Shown: piece by piece, positions 9,431 through 19,059 of the stretch | Numbering within the stretch: the first letter of the stretch is position 1 | How the letters are laid out: every line of letters begins with the position of its first letter | Assembly (NCBI GenBank): GCA_021741465.1 | Contig: JAIOXV010000004.1 | Location: 1 to 53,998, forward strand | DNA from: Paracoccaceae bacterium | Lineage (GTDB): Bacteria; Pseudomonadota; Alphaproteobacteria; Rhodobacterales; Rhodobacteraceae | Direction: 5' to 3' | DNA: 53,998 bases | Notes under the pieces: model-generated | Databases searched by the model: none | What the model was told of the DNA's origin: nothing | Seen by the model: only the letters and a program-made list of their open reading frames with translations | Translations under genes and position numbers: made by a program

Positions 9431-10428
9431 TTCTGAAAGGGCTTGAGGCCAGCCGTTATTGCGCAAAGCCAAATCCTGCCCACACCGGATTGTTGGTGTT
9501 CGGGGCCGATCCGATGCGCGTTGCGCTGAAACGGCAAGAGGCGATCAGCGCTCTGATCGGGCCCGAAGGCGAGGCCGAAATGCGGCTGACGCGAATTTCT
9601 GCGGCCGAACTGCGAAAAGACGGCTCGCTTTTGATTGATGCCATCAAATCCGTGGGATTTTTTCCGGGGCCGCGCGTGGCCTTTGTCGAGGATGCGACCG
9701 ACGGGTTGACCGAGACCATTGCAACCGCGCTCAAGGAATGGCGGGCGGGGGATGCGCAGATTACCGTCACGGCCGGGGGGCTGACGGCAAAGTCCACCTT
9801 GAAGACCCTGTTTGACAAACACCCCAACGCGGTTTGCATTGGCCTTTACGATGACCCGCCCAGCCGCGAAGAAATCGAAGATGCGTTGAAGAAGGCCGGG
9901 CTTTCCCAGATTTCCGCGGCGGCAATGGCGGATCTTTCCGCCCTTGCCCGCGCGCTTGATCCCGGCGACTTTCGCCAGACCCTTGAAAAGATTTCCCTTT
10001 ACAAATGGGGCGATGAAACCCCGTTGACCCCGGCCGAAGTGGCCGCCATGGCCCCCGGCACCATCGAGGCCGAGGTGGATGATCTTATCATCGCAACCGC
10101 TGAAGGCCGCGCCCCGGCCATTGGGCCCCTTCTAAGACGTTTGGAAGGTCAAGGCACCGCGCCGGTCACGATCTGCATTGCTGCATTGCGCCATTTTCGC
10201 ACCCTTCATCTGGTTGCCGCCGATCCGGCCGGCATCAACAAGGCCCGGGTGATTTTCAAACTGCGCGATGCGGTGCAGCGTCAGGCCAACCAATGGGGCA
10301 TGCGAACGCTGGAACAGGCGCTCGCCCTTTTGGTGGAAACCGACCTGACCCTGCGGTCAAGCTCCAAGGCCCCCGCCATGGCCGTGATGGAACGCGCCTT
10401 GATCCGGCTGGCCATGATGAAGCGATAG
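9427..10428 (+). CDS. holA: DNA polymerase III subunit delta
   Basis: Overlaps lptE by 4 nt. LVFGADPMRVALKRQEAISALIG, LALLVETDLTLRSSSKAPAMAVMERALIRLAM C-terminus. Confidence 0.92.
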   Translation: MILKGLEASRYCAKPNPAHTGLLVFGADPMRVALKRQEAISALIGPEGEAEMRLTRISAAELRKDGSLLIDAIKSVGFFPGPRVAFVEDATDGLTETIATALKEWRAGDAQITVTAGGLTAKSTLKTLFDKHPNAVCIGLYDDPPSREEIEDALKKAGLSQISAAAMADLSALARALDPGDFRQTLEKISLYKWGDETPLTPAEVAAMAPGTIEAEVDDLIIATAEGRAPAIGPLLRRLEGQGTAPVTICIAALRHFRTLHLVAADPAGINKARVIFKLRDAVQRQANQWGMRTLEQALALLVETDLTLRSSSKAPAMAVMERALIRLAMMKR

Positions 10429-10548
10429 GTCCTTATCAGCGGGCCCCTGAACCGGGCCCAAGACATGGCCACCCGTTTCTTACCCCGTGTCGGCAGACTT
10501 GATCCTTGACCTTCGCTCTGCCATGCCAAGGGCTGAGAGGAACACCGC

Positions 10549-10893
10549 ATGGCCCGCATCCAAACACCACACCAGATCTTCCTTGCGCCCTTGGCAAAAC
10601 TTGCCCTGCGCCATCCCGACATTGAAGGCCAGGCTGTCTGGTGGGAAGAGGAAGACTGGCAGGCGCAAGACGAAACCGATGACATGATCGACGGCGAAGA
10701 GATTGCCTTTTACGCCGAAGGCCTGCTGGCCGAGGGGTTTGGCCTGCATTGGCAAGTGCTGGCAGAGGCCGATGCGCCGAAGGAACCTGCTGTGGTCTTG
10801 TTGTTTTTGTGGCAATCAGGCCCGACACCGACAGTGCCGAAACCGGGCGATGGCTGGGTGGTTATCGGCGAAGCCCTTTCGCCTGCCCCATGA
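10549..10893 (+). CDS. hypothetical protein
   Basis: 114-aa ORF whose stop overlaps the next start (ATGA at 10890). Confidence 0.65.
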   Translation: MARIQTPHQIFLAPLAKLALRHPDIEGQAVWWEEEDWQAQDETDDMIDGEEIAFYAEGLLAEGFGLHWQVLAEADAPKEPAVVLLFLWQSGPTPTVPKPGDGWVVIGEALSPAP

Positions 10894-11954
10894 AACTGCT
10901 GCGCGCCATCAGCCCTGCCCTGCCTGCTGGCAATTGGGCCGACGCTTTGCGGGGCGGGGTCGGGGCGGCGGCGGGTCTGGGCCTGACGGCATGTGTCTTG
11001 TCCTGGACCAGTGCCGCAAGGGGCGATGCATTGCATTTTCCGTTGCTGATCGCCCCCTTTGGGGCAAGTGCGCTTTTGATCTTTGTTGTGCCGAACAGTC
11101 CGCTTGCACAGCCATGGTCAGTCATGGTGGGCAATCTGCTATCGGCTGTGGTGGCGCTTTTGGTCATATCTTTGGCCTTACCGCCGATCATAACCGACAT
11201 GCTGTCGGTCGGGCTGGCCATTCTTGCGATGGCCTTTGCACGGGCGCTGCATCCGCCAAGCGGTGCTGTCGCCCTGTTTACCGCCCTAAGCGCACCAAAC
11301 GACCCTTTGCTTTATCTGTGGTCCCCGATCTTCTTGGGAAGTCTTTGCCTTATTGCCTTTGGCGTTCTTTGGGCGCGCATGACAGGTCGGGTCTATCCGT
11401 TTCGCCAACCGCCAGAGGTTTCTGCCCATGGCACAGCCGATCCGTCACCAGACCGCCGGCATCTGCCCTCGCCCGATGCCATGGCCGAGCTTTTGACGCG
11501 GCTGCGGCTTGACGCCAATATTGGTGTTGAAGATGTGACGCGCCTTTTCACCGCCGCCGAGGTAGATGCCGCAAGCCGCCCGCTGGGCACGCTGGCCGCG
11601 CAGGATCTGATGTCACGCGATCTGGTCACCGTTGCGAAAGACACCCCGCTGCCGGTGCTGGCAGAGACATTCCAACGCCATGGCTTTCAGTCCCTTCCGG
11701 TGGTTGGGGATGCGGGCTTTATCGGGCTGGTGTCCAACGAGGTTTGGATCGGCACTCCAAACCCATCGCAAACCACCGGTGATCTGGCACAGCCCTGCAT
11801 TACTGTCCCACCCGAAGCCAGCGCCGGTGAATTGGCGCATATCCTTGCCAGCAACCGACAGCAGGCCATCCCGGTTCTGGACGATGGCCGTCTTGTTGGC
11901 ATTGTCACCCGATCAGATCTTATCGCCCTGCTGGCGCGCGGCTTTGCCCGCTAA
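10890..11954 (+). CDS. HPP family membrane protein with C-terminal CBS pair
   Basis: N-terminal TM region with HPPSGAVAL motif. C-terminal CBS repeats (LMSRDLVTVAKDTPLPVLAETFQRHGFQSLPVV; ILASNRQQAIPVLDDGRLVGIVTRSDLI). Confidence 0.88.
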   Translation: MKLLRAISPALPAGNWADALRGGVGAAAGLGLTACVLSWTSAARGDALHFPLLIAPFGASALLIFVVPNSPLAQPWSVMVGNLLSAVVALLVISLALPPIITDMLSVGLAILAMAFARALHPPSGAVALFTALSAPNDPLLYLWSPIFLGSLCLIAFGVLWARMTGRVYPFRQPPEVSAHGTADPSPDRRHLPSPDAMAELLTRLRLDANIGVEDVTRLFTAAEVDAASRPLGTLAAQDLMSRDLVTVAKDTPLPVLAETFQRHGFQSLPVVGDAGFIGLVSNEVWIGTPNPSQTTGDLAQPCITVPPEASAGELAHILASNRQQAIPVLDDGRLVGIVTRSDLIALLARGFAR

Positions 11955-12010
11955 GCCTTGCACCGATTTGCAGCGCGTGTTCCCATGCTGTACCCTTGCG
12001 GAGGCCAGAA

Positions 12011-12442
12011 ATGCCCAAACCTTACGAAAGCCTGCATCACGCCTGTGCCGCCCTAGGCACGCGGCTTTTCACCATCACCACCCAGGATGAGGCCGCGGGC
12101 CTTGCCCGTCGCAGCTTTACGTCACACCCTGTTGAATACCCTGTATCCGGCACGAAACCCCTGACGCGCGATGGCTGGTACGACCATTGCATCACCGGTC
12201 AGCGGACCTTTGTCGCCAACACCACGCCCGAGTTTGCAAAGTATTTCTTCGACCACGCGCTTATCACTTCGCTGGGGCTGGGCTCTTGCATCAACATTCC
12301 CGTGGTGAAAGGGGGTCAGGTGCAGGGCACGGTCAACCTTTTGGCCGAAGAACAGCACTTCACCCCCGAAAAGCTGCGCGCCTATGAGGCATTGGTACAG
12401 GCCCATCATGACGGCTTGGTCGCCGAAATGGCCAAGGGCTGA
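12011..12442 (+). CDS. GAF domain-containing protein
   Basis: Single ~143-aa GAF-like domain (GSCINIPVVKGGQVQGTVNLLAEEQHFTPEKLRAYEALV). Confidence 0.7.
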   Translation: MPKPYESLHHACAALGTRLFTITTQDEAAGLARRSFTSHPVEYPVSGTKPLTRDGWYDHCITGQRTFVANTTPEFAKYFFDHALITSLGLGSCINIPVVKGGQVQGTVNLLAEEQHFTPEKLRAYEALVQAHHDGLVAEMAKG

Positions 12443-12510
12443 GCTTTGGCCAGCGCGCTGTGCATGGCGTCCCGCTGTGCCTGGGCTTCGGTAGGGCAGG
12501 GTCCGGAAAG

Positions 12511-12945
12511 CTAGGGCACCAGCGCTGACAGTCCAGCCCTGAACGCCGCTGGCAAAGGGCGGGGGCGACGATCTGACCGACCGACGAAGACATGCACAAA
12601 ATAGCCTTCAGCCGCCGCGTGTAGCGCATCTTCGGCAAACAGGCCAATCTCATAGCGAACCGAACTGTTGCCCAAGCGGCCCACCCGCACCCCTGCGATC
12701 ACAGGATGGGGGAACTGCAGTTCGGAAAAGTAGCGACAGCCACTTTCTGCAACGACGCCGATCAGCTCTGAATGCACCGGATCAAAGCCGCAGTCGCGGA
12801 TCAAAAGGCCATTCACCGCGGTATCGAACAACCGGTAATGCACCGCATTGTTCAGATGGCCGTAAAGGTCGTTGTCATCCCAACGCGTTGTCAGCAAGAC
12901 TTCTCGGGCATAGTCGCCCCTTTGTCCCGGCAGGTCTTTCGGCAT
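12511..12945 (-). CDS. acyl-CoA thioesterase, hotdog fold
   Basis: TTRWDDNDLYGHLNNAVHYRLFDTAVNGLL: 4-hydroxybenzoyl-CoA thioesterase-type active-site region. Confidence 0.85.
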   Translation of the reverse strand: MPKDLPGQRGDYAREVLLTTRWDDNDLYGHLNNAVHYRLFDTAVNGLLIRDCGFDPVHSELIGVVAESGCRYFSELQFPHPVIAGVRVGRLGNSSVRYEIGLFAEDALHAAAEGYFVHVFVGRSDRRPRPLPAAFRAGLSALVP

Positions 12946-12984
12946 TGGCGGCCCCTGTTTTGCAAACCTTCCAGCACCGACCGC

Positions 12985-14145
12985 TTAGTAAGCGGCGGAA
13001 TAGATTGCCAGAGCATCCGCTTCTGTCACCGGGCGGGGGTTGTTCACCAACAAGCGGGTCTGGTTCATCGCATCTTTGGCCAATCGCGGCAGCCAGTCGC
13101 GCGGGATATTCATGGCTTTCAGACCCAGCGGCAGGCCGCAGTCACGCGACAAATCTGCCAAGGCGTCGCAGAAAGCTGCGGCGCGTTCCTGGCCTTGGAA
13201 GCGTGCCAGATCCGGGAAGGCATAGGGCGCCATTTCGGCATAGGCTTCAGGCGCTGTGGCGCAGTTGAAGCGCAAGACATGGGGCAAGACCAGCGCGTTC
13301 GACAGCCCGTGGGGAATGTGGAAGTGCCCGCCCAAGGGATAAGCCAAGGCATGCACCGCAGCCACCGGCGAATTGGCAAAAGCCTGCCCTGCAAGCATGG
13401 AACCCAGCAGCATGTCGCCGCGCGCGGCGGCATTGCGGCCATCATTCACGGCCGTCAGAACTGACCGCCCCATCAATGTCAGCGCTTCTAATGCCAGAAT
13501 GCGGCTGACCGGGTTGTTGTTTGCCGAAGCGCTGGCATAAGCCTCGATTGCATGCACCATTGCGTCAATGCCCGTTGCCGCTGTCACATGTGGCGGCAGG
13601 CCATAGGTAAGTTCGGGGTCAAGCAGGGCCAGATCGGGGATCAAGATCGGCGATACAACACCCATCTTTTCTGCGGCACCCGTGGTGACAATGGAAATCG
13701 GGGTGACTTCAGACCCAGTCCCCGAAGTGGTCGGGATCAAGATCAACGGCAGACGCGGCCCCTTGGCATTGCCAACGCCGTAAACGTCCTTCAACTCTTC
13801 TTTCCCAACCGCGAGAAGCGCGACCAGTTTGGCAACATCCAAAGATGATCCGCCGCCCACGCCGATGACACCCATCGCCCCCGCGCTTTGCGCTGCGGCC
13901 ACGGCCTTAAGGATCACCGCTTCGGGGGGATCGGCCTCTACCTCGGTGAAGATCACGAAATCCACCGATGCCTCGCCCAGGATTTGTTCAACCCGCGCGA
14001 CAATACCCGTGGCAACCAGACCCGGATCGGTAACGACCATGACACGGCCGCCCATGCGCATCCGGGCCAGATCGCCCAGACGTGACAGAATTCCGGGGCC
14101 GAACTGAATGCTGGCAGTGGTGTTGAAGGTAAATGTCGGGATCAT
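12985..14145 (-). CDS. iron-containing alcohol dehydrogenase
   Basis: GVGGGSSLDVAKLVALL, PTTSGTGSEVTPISIVT, GIDAMVHAIEAYAS, HGLSNALVLPHVLRF metal-ligand motifs. Start chosen at MIPTFTFNTTASIQFG. Confidence 0.93.
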   Translation of the reverse strand: MIPTFTFNTTASIQFGPGILSRLGDLARMRMGGRVMVVTDPGLVATGIVARVEQILGEASVDFVIFTEVEADPPEAVILKAVAAAQSAGAMGVIGVGGGSSLDVAKLVALLAVGKEELKDVYGVGNAKGPRLPLILIPTTSGTGSEVTPISIVTTGAAEKMGVVSPILIPDLALLDPELTYGLPPHVTAATGIDAMVHAIEAYASASANNNPVSRILALEALTLMGRSVLTAVNDGRNAAARGDMLLGSMLAGQAFANSPVAAVHALAYPLGGHFHIPHGLSNALVLPHVLRFNCATAPEAYAEMAPYAFPDLARFQGQERAAAFCDALADLSRDCGLPLGLKAMNIPRDWLPRLAKDAMNQTRLLVNNPRPVTEADALAIYSAAY

Positions 14146-14153
14146 GGCTTCTC

Positions 14154-16067
14154 TCATTGCCCAAAGGTCAGGGCTGTAATGACGGCCAGCGCGAAAACCA
14201 CGCCAACGGTGATAAGCAAGGCACGCAAGCGCATTTGTTCTGCGGCGGACTGGTCGCGGCGCAGACGCCGCGGCGGTTCGAATGTCGGGATGTCGATGTG
14301 CAGCGGGCTGGCCATCTCCATCTTGTAGGACAGAAACCATACCATGCCCAACCCCAGAGCCCAAAACAACAAGCCCCAAGCCCACAGCGATGGAAGACCA
14401 ACAAGCCAAGCGCCTTCGGCACCCTCAAACGCAGCATTTCCAAAGATCAGACCGGGGCCGACAGCAAGGAACAGCCAAGCCAGAACAACAGACCAAGCCG
14501 TGGTCTTAAGCGCCGCTGCCCGGGCGCTTGTGCGCAAGGTGACATGCATAAGCTGTTGCACATCAAGCGCTTCTTCTGTCGGGCGCAGACGTTGGGTGAA
14601 AAGCGAAATAAGCAGTACAACCGCCAAATTGGGAACCATTCCCCAGATCGAGGAATTCAGCGTCCAGGGCCAACGGCCCCAAGGCAGATCAAGACCGAAA
14701 AAGCTTAGAACCGCTTGGCCAAAGGGTTCGGTAAGCAAAACACCCGCAATCCCAAAACCAACACCGGTTATCGCCGCTGGCCGCGTGATCCAGCGCGCCC
14801 AGGTGATGCCCAAAAGCGGCGTCCAAAGTTGAAACGCCAAAGGCAGCGCCAGCCCGCCCAGAACCGAAAGGGTGACCGGTGTCAGCACTTGCATCAGGAC
14901 CGATGTCAAAACCAGCAGGCCCACGACAACGCGGGTGACGGTGACGGTGGCCTTGCGGCTCAGGCCAGAGTGAAACCAGGGCTTGTAGATGTGGCGCACC
15001 AAAGCCTCGCCCGCCGTCAGCAGCCCAAGTCCGGCAACCAGTTGAACACCGGCCAAAAGCCCAATGAACAGCCAGGCCGAAAACCAGGGCGACAACGACG
15101 CCAGAAGCGAAGAAATCGCAAGCCCCGGATCAATCAGCGCCGATGCCCCCAAAGCCGTCACAAACAGCGCCAACAATCCCCCGAATGCCCCTGCCATCAC
15201 CCAAGTCTGGCCCGCGGCAATGCCGCGAGGAGAGCGGGTCGACAAGATGATCTTGGCGGCAAGCGGGCTGGCCTGAAACCCCATCAGGGCCATGGCCAAC
15301 CCCAGGCTGGCCAAAGCGGTGCCTTCATGTCCGACAGCCGCTTCACGCCCGATCCCTGCGGTAAACTGAATGACCCCCGCCACATTGAACAGGCCAGCGT
15401 TGGCAGGATCCGCAGCCAGTTTCTGCAAGCTTTGATTCAAAGTGCCAAAGCCGCCCAATGACATGATCGCAAAGCCGGCAAAGCCAACAATCACTGCGCC
15501 AAGCAAAACCGTCTGCACCGCCCCCAAATAGCCAATAGCACGCATCCCGCCGAGCGCAACGTACCCGAAAAGAACAAGCGACAAGACCGTCGCCGCAACC
15601 GAAACCGAAATCATTCCATCGCTTAGGTTCGCCAGCAGTCGCGACAACGCGCCAAGCTGCATACCCGCAAATCCGACGGCAAAAAGCACCGCGACAAGGG
15701 TCGAAAAGACCACCAGAAATTCGCTTTGATAATAGGCGCGCAAAACCTCGCCCTGCGACGACAGCCGCAAACGTTGGGCAATCAGCCAGAAGCGTTTGAA
15801 AAAGAAGACGCCCGGAAGTGCCAAAGCAATGCCGGCCTGCAACTGCCCCGGCCAGCCAAAGCCTTGGCTCGCCATGCGCCCGGCATCCCCCAAGACCAGC
15901 CAGCCAGATACACTAGCCCCCGCAACAACCAAAGCCGAAACCCATGGTGCAATTTGGTGGCCGGCTGAGAAATAGGTTTCAAAATCACCGTTCGCTTTGG
16001 CCGCGAGCCGCGCCCAGTAAAGAACGACGGCGGTATAGAACAGCAGATAAAGAAGCAGCCATGTCAT
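14154..16067 (-). CDS. sodium:solute symporter (SSS) family protein
   Basis: Many TM helices; N-terminus YWARLAAKANGDFETYFSAGHQIAPWVSALVVAGASVSGWLVLGDAG typical of SSS. Confidence 0.82.
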   Translation of the reverse strand: MTWLLLYLLFYTAVVLYWARLAAKANGDFETYFSAGHQIAPWVSALVVAGASVSGWLVLGDAGRMASQGFGWPGQLQAGIALALPGVFFFKRFWLIAQRLRLSSQGEVLRAYYQSEFLVVFSTLVAVLFAVGFAGMQLGALSRLLANLSDGMISVSVAATVLSLVLFGYVALGGMRAIGYLGAVQTVLLGAVIVGFAGFAIMSLGGFGTLNQSLQKLAADPANAGLFNVAGVIQFTAGIGREAAVGHEGTALASLGLAMALMGFQASPLAAKIILSTRSPRGIAAGQTWVMAGAFGGLLALFVTALGASALIDPGLAISSLLASLSPWFSAWLFIGLLAGVQLVAGLGLLTAGEALVRHIYKPWFHSGLSRKATVTVTRVVVGLLVLTSVLMQVLTPVTLSVLGGLALPLAFQLWTPLLGITWARWITRPAAITGVGFGIAGVLLTEPFGQAVLSFFGLDLPWGRWPWTLNSSIWGMVPNLAVVLLISLFTQRLRPTEEALDVQQLMHVTLRTSARAAALKTTAWSVVLAWLFLAVGPGLIFGNAAFEGAEGAWLVGLPSLWAWGLLFWALGLGMVWFLSYKMEMASPLHIDIPTFEPPRRLRRDQSAAEQMRLRALLITVGVVFALAVITALTFGQ

Positions 16068-16513
16068 CGCGCTACCGCCTGACCATCGCCAGCCTTCTGA
16101 TCGCCAGCCTTGTGGTGGAAGCGCGAGAAAGCCCCGCGCAATCCGTGTCGGGTGGACAGATAGGCAAGAAACCCAACCGCCAAGGTGCCGAAGAAGGTAA
16201 GACCGGAATAGTAATCCGCCTTCGACATGCCGCCATCTGCAGCCGCGACGATGAAGACCAACCCCAAAAGCCCGTAAGCACCGATCCCCAAAGCCGTCTC
16301 GCCCTTGGTAAAGCCCGTGTCAAAGATGCCGTTGACGATGATATGCGCGACGAAGGCCAGAACGATCCCACCGATGCCAATGGCGGACACCGCCCAGAGA
16401 TCGCGCTTGAACCCTTCCAGAACAACGCCAAGCCCCAAGAATCCGAACACCGCCCAGATTGAAAAGATCAATATGCCACGATCAAGATTGGGGGCATTCT
16501 GTTGATCCGACAT
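16064..16513 (-). CDS. small integral membrane protein (possible partner of the SSS symporter)
   Basis: 149 aa, about 4 TM segments. Stop overlaps the symporter start (ATGA). Confidence 0.7.
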   Translation of the reverse strand: MSDQQNAPNLDRGILIFSIWAVFGFLGLGVVLEGFKRDLWAVSAIGIGGIVLAFVAHIIVNGIFDTGFTKGETALGIGAYGLLGLVFIVAAADGGMSKADYYSGLTFFGTLAVGFLAYLSTRHGLRGAFSRFHHKAGDQKAGDGQAVAR

Positions 16514-16588
16514 ATGGCGTGTCTCCGCTGTCTTGGGGAACGGGTAAGTTCAGGCTGAGGCGCTCAGAACGAGCGCCTCAGTGCTTTG

Positions 16589-18265
16589 TTAATTGGCCGG
16601 CTTGGCGCCCTTGCCTTTGACATCCGGTGCCGAGGGCTCAGAATAGACAACCTTCGACAGGTCTTGCAGGGTGTGCGGCCGGTGTACGGAATCGGCCGTC
16701 AGCCCGATTTCCCCCAACAGCGTGTCCACAAAGGGGGCCTGCGTCCGGTACCGCAAGGCAGAGGTCACGACCTGATTGGCAAGATTGCCCTCATTGCCGC
16801 CGCCATCTGCATGGGCTGCATCACCCGAACCGCCGGACCCACCGTTGCCCGACATCCCCGGAAGACCTTCAACATGAAGGATCTTGATCTCGCCGATTTT
16901 CTCCATCGGCTTGACGCTTTCGCGGATGATTTCAGGCAGGTTTTCGACCAGCGCTTTGTGAAGCGCGGATTTCCGGCTGGCATCAGAGCGCAGGTTCTCG
17001 GCCGCGTTGAGCTTCTCCTTGCCTTGCGATTCGACCCGCAGACGCTCTTCCAGCGCCGAAACCGCAATCCGGTCAGCATCAGCCAGATCCTGAGCGGCGC
17101 CTTTTTCGGCCCCGGCCAGAATGCGGCTGCGGGTGGCTTCGGCTTCAGCGATACGTTCGGCGTCGATCAATTCAATCGCTTTTTGGCGATTGGCGATTTC
17201 AAGATCACGGATCGTCTGCACGCGCTCTTGTGCTTCGATCATCAACGCGCGGGCATCTTCTGCCATTTTTTGCGCTTCGGAGCGTTCTTTCGACTTCATC
17301 GAAATCGCAATCTCGCGGGCTTGTTCCTGAATGCTGATCGCCTCGCGACGCTTCAGTTCCAGCATCTCGATCGTTTGTTCCATGCCGATCCGCGTCCGCT
17401 CTACAGCCTCGCGTTCTTGGATCTTCACATCTTCGATCTGACGTTCGCGCTGCGCGTTTTCATTGGCGATTTCCGCCTTCTTCTGGGCGCGTTCGACGGC
17501 AACTTCGGCTTCATGGGTCAGCCGGGCGTATTCACTGTCGCGCGCGATATCGAGGCTGCGCTTTTCGGCCTCGAGGTTCTTGGCGCGGATCGCAACCGCA
17601 GTGTCTTTTTCGATGTCGTTGCGCTTTTTCTTGCGGCTTTCGATCTGTTCGGTCAGGCGCGTCAAACCTTCGGCGTCAAAGGTGTTGGACGGGTCGAACA
17701 GCTTGATGTCGGTCTGGTCAAGCGAGGTCAGCGAAACTGATTCCAGCTCCAAGCCATCCAGCGCAAGGCTTTCGGCCACTTCCTGTTTCACTTCCTTGAC
17801 AAAGCTCGAACGGTTTTCGTGGATGCTTTCCAGCGACATCTTGGCCGCAGCACCACCCATGGCGTCGACAAAACGACCCTGAACGAGGTCTTTAAGCTGC
17901 TCGGCATTCATTGTCCGGTTGCCCAAAGACCGCGCCGCCGTGGCAACAGCATCAATGGTGGGCGAAACGCGGACATAGAATTCCACCGTCAGTTCAACCC
18001 GCATCCGGTCTTTGGTGATCAGCGACTTTTCGCGGGCGCGGGTCACTTCCAGACGCAGGGTGTTCATGTTGACTTCGGTAATATCGTGAAGGATCGGAAG
18101 CACCAGTGCCCCGCCGCCCATGATAACCTTCTCGCCCCCAAAGCCCGTGCGCACAAAGCTCACGTCTTTGGTTGATCTGCGATACAGCCAGTGAAGCAAA
18201 TAGGCGGCCACGGCGATGACGATCGCGGCCAGAATGATGATGGCAATGACGTCTGCACCGTTCAT
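16589..18265 (-). CDS. flotillin / SPFH-domain protein
   Basis: N-terminal TM, FVRTGFGGEKVIMGGGALVLPILHDITEVNMNTLRLEV, long EA-rich coiled coil, Gly-rich C-terminus. Confidence 0.93.
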   Translation of the reverse strand: MNGADVIAIIILAAIVIAVAAYLLHWLYRRSTKDVSFVRTGFGGEKVIMGGGALVLPILHDITEVNMNTLRLEVTRAREKSLITKDRMRVELTVEFYVRVSPTIDAVATAARSLGNRTMNAEQLKDLVQGRFVDAMGGAAAKMSLESIHENRSSFVKEVKQEVAESLALDGLELESVSLTSLDQTDIKLFDPSNTFDAEGLTRLTEQIESRKKKRNDIEKDTAVAIRAKNLEAEKRSLDIARDSEYARLTHEAEVAVERAQKKAEIANENAQRERQIEDVKIQEREAVERTRIGMEQTIEMLELKRREAISIQEQAREIAISMKSKERSEAQKMAEDARALMIEAQERVQTIRDLEIANRQKAIELIDAERIAEAEATRSRILAGAEKGAAQDLADADRIAVSALEERLRVESQGKEKLNAAENLRSDASRKSALHKALVENLPEIIRESVKPMEKIGEIKILHVEGLPGMSGNGGSGGSGDAAHADGGGNEGNLANQVVTSALRYRTQAPFVDTLLGEIGLTADSVHRPHTLQDLSKVVYSEPSAPDVKGKGAKPAN

Positions 18266-18310
18266 GTGCGTTCTCCCTCTTCGATAAGCAGGAATGTCAG
18301 GATGGGTTGG

Positions 18311-19012
18311 TTACGCATGGCTGCGCTCCTCGGAAACGAGAACGCCTGTGGCAAGGATTGCAACGCCAAAGGCCATGCGGTTCAGGATGTCGGCAACATT
18401 ATAGGCAACGGTCAGGCTGCCATCGTCCATCATCCCCGCAAAGGCCGTGAGAAAGTTCCCCAAAGGATAGATGGCCCAGCCGATGGTCACGATCAAACGA
18501 AGCCAAAAATAGCCGCGGCGCAAATGATCGCCGGTGGCGGATCTGATGACGTCATCCATAAGGCCAAAGTACAGCTCACCCAGAACATAGAGCCAGAAGA
18601 CCAGGCCGATGAGAAAGGCCAAGGTTGGGTGCATATAAGCGCCTTCGCCCAAATAGCGCACGAAAACCATCAGCACGGAAACGACAACCAGCCGCCAGAA
18701 CAAACCGGCCCCAAGTTTTCCGGCCGTCTTGGCCATGAAATAAAGCGCCATCACCTGCAGCGGCATCGAAACGATCCAACCGACATAGTGATAAACCACC
18801 GGCACCCCGCCCCCAACGGCCCATGCCGCGCGGCCTTCATAGGCCGCACCCACACCGACCAGCGCGGCAAGCGCGCAAAGAACGACGGGCAGTCGCCAAG
18901 AGCGGTTGACCCAGGATGTGCCCATCAAAAGCAGGATCGCCGTTGCAGCAAGACCGAACAAAGCAGCCGAGTAGCTTGCCGCGGTCAGGTCGGTTGTCTG
19001 AAACACCGCCAT
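18311..19012 (-). CDS. microbial (type-1) opsin homologue lacking the retinal-binding lysine
   Basis: 7 TM. Aligns by eye with proteorhodopsin: YHYVGWIVSMPLQV (FRYIDWLLTVPLLI), LVVVSVLMVFVRYLGEGAYMHPTLAFLIGLVFWLYVLGEL, IGWAIYPLGNF (FGWAIYPVGYF), YNVADILNRMAFGVAI (YNLADFVNKILFGLII). Confidence 0.9.
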   Translation of the reverse strand: MAVFQTTDLTAASYSAALFGLAATAILLLMGTSWVNRSWRLPVVLCALAALVGVGAAYEGRAAWAVGGGVPVVYHYVGWIVSMPLQVMALYFMAKTAGKLGAGLFWRLVVVSVLMVFVRYLGEGAYMHPTLAFLIGLVFWLYVLGELYFGLMDDVIRSATGDHLRRGYFWLRLIVTIGWAIYPLGNFLTAFAGMMDDGSLTVAYNVADILNRMAFGVAILATGVLVSEERSHA

Positions 19013-19059
19013 ATTACTGTCTCCCTTTGCGGATTATTTTGGATTGCATATCTGCCCCC

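Noticed and set aside
16586-17740. 384-aa + strand ORF antisense to flotillin
   Set aside because: The Phe/Arg-rich translation mirrors the flotillin codon pattern. No recognisable domain.
18311-19012. Opsin-like gene as a functional light-driven proton pump
   Set aside because: The retinal Lys, acceptor Asp and donor Glu positions are all substituted, and no carotenoid/retinal synthesis genes (crt, blh) are in the window.
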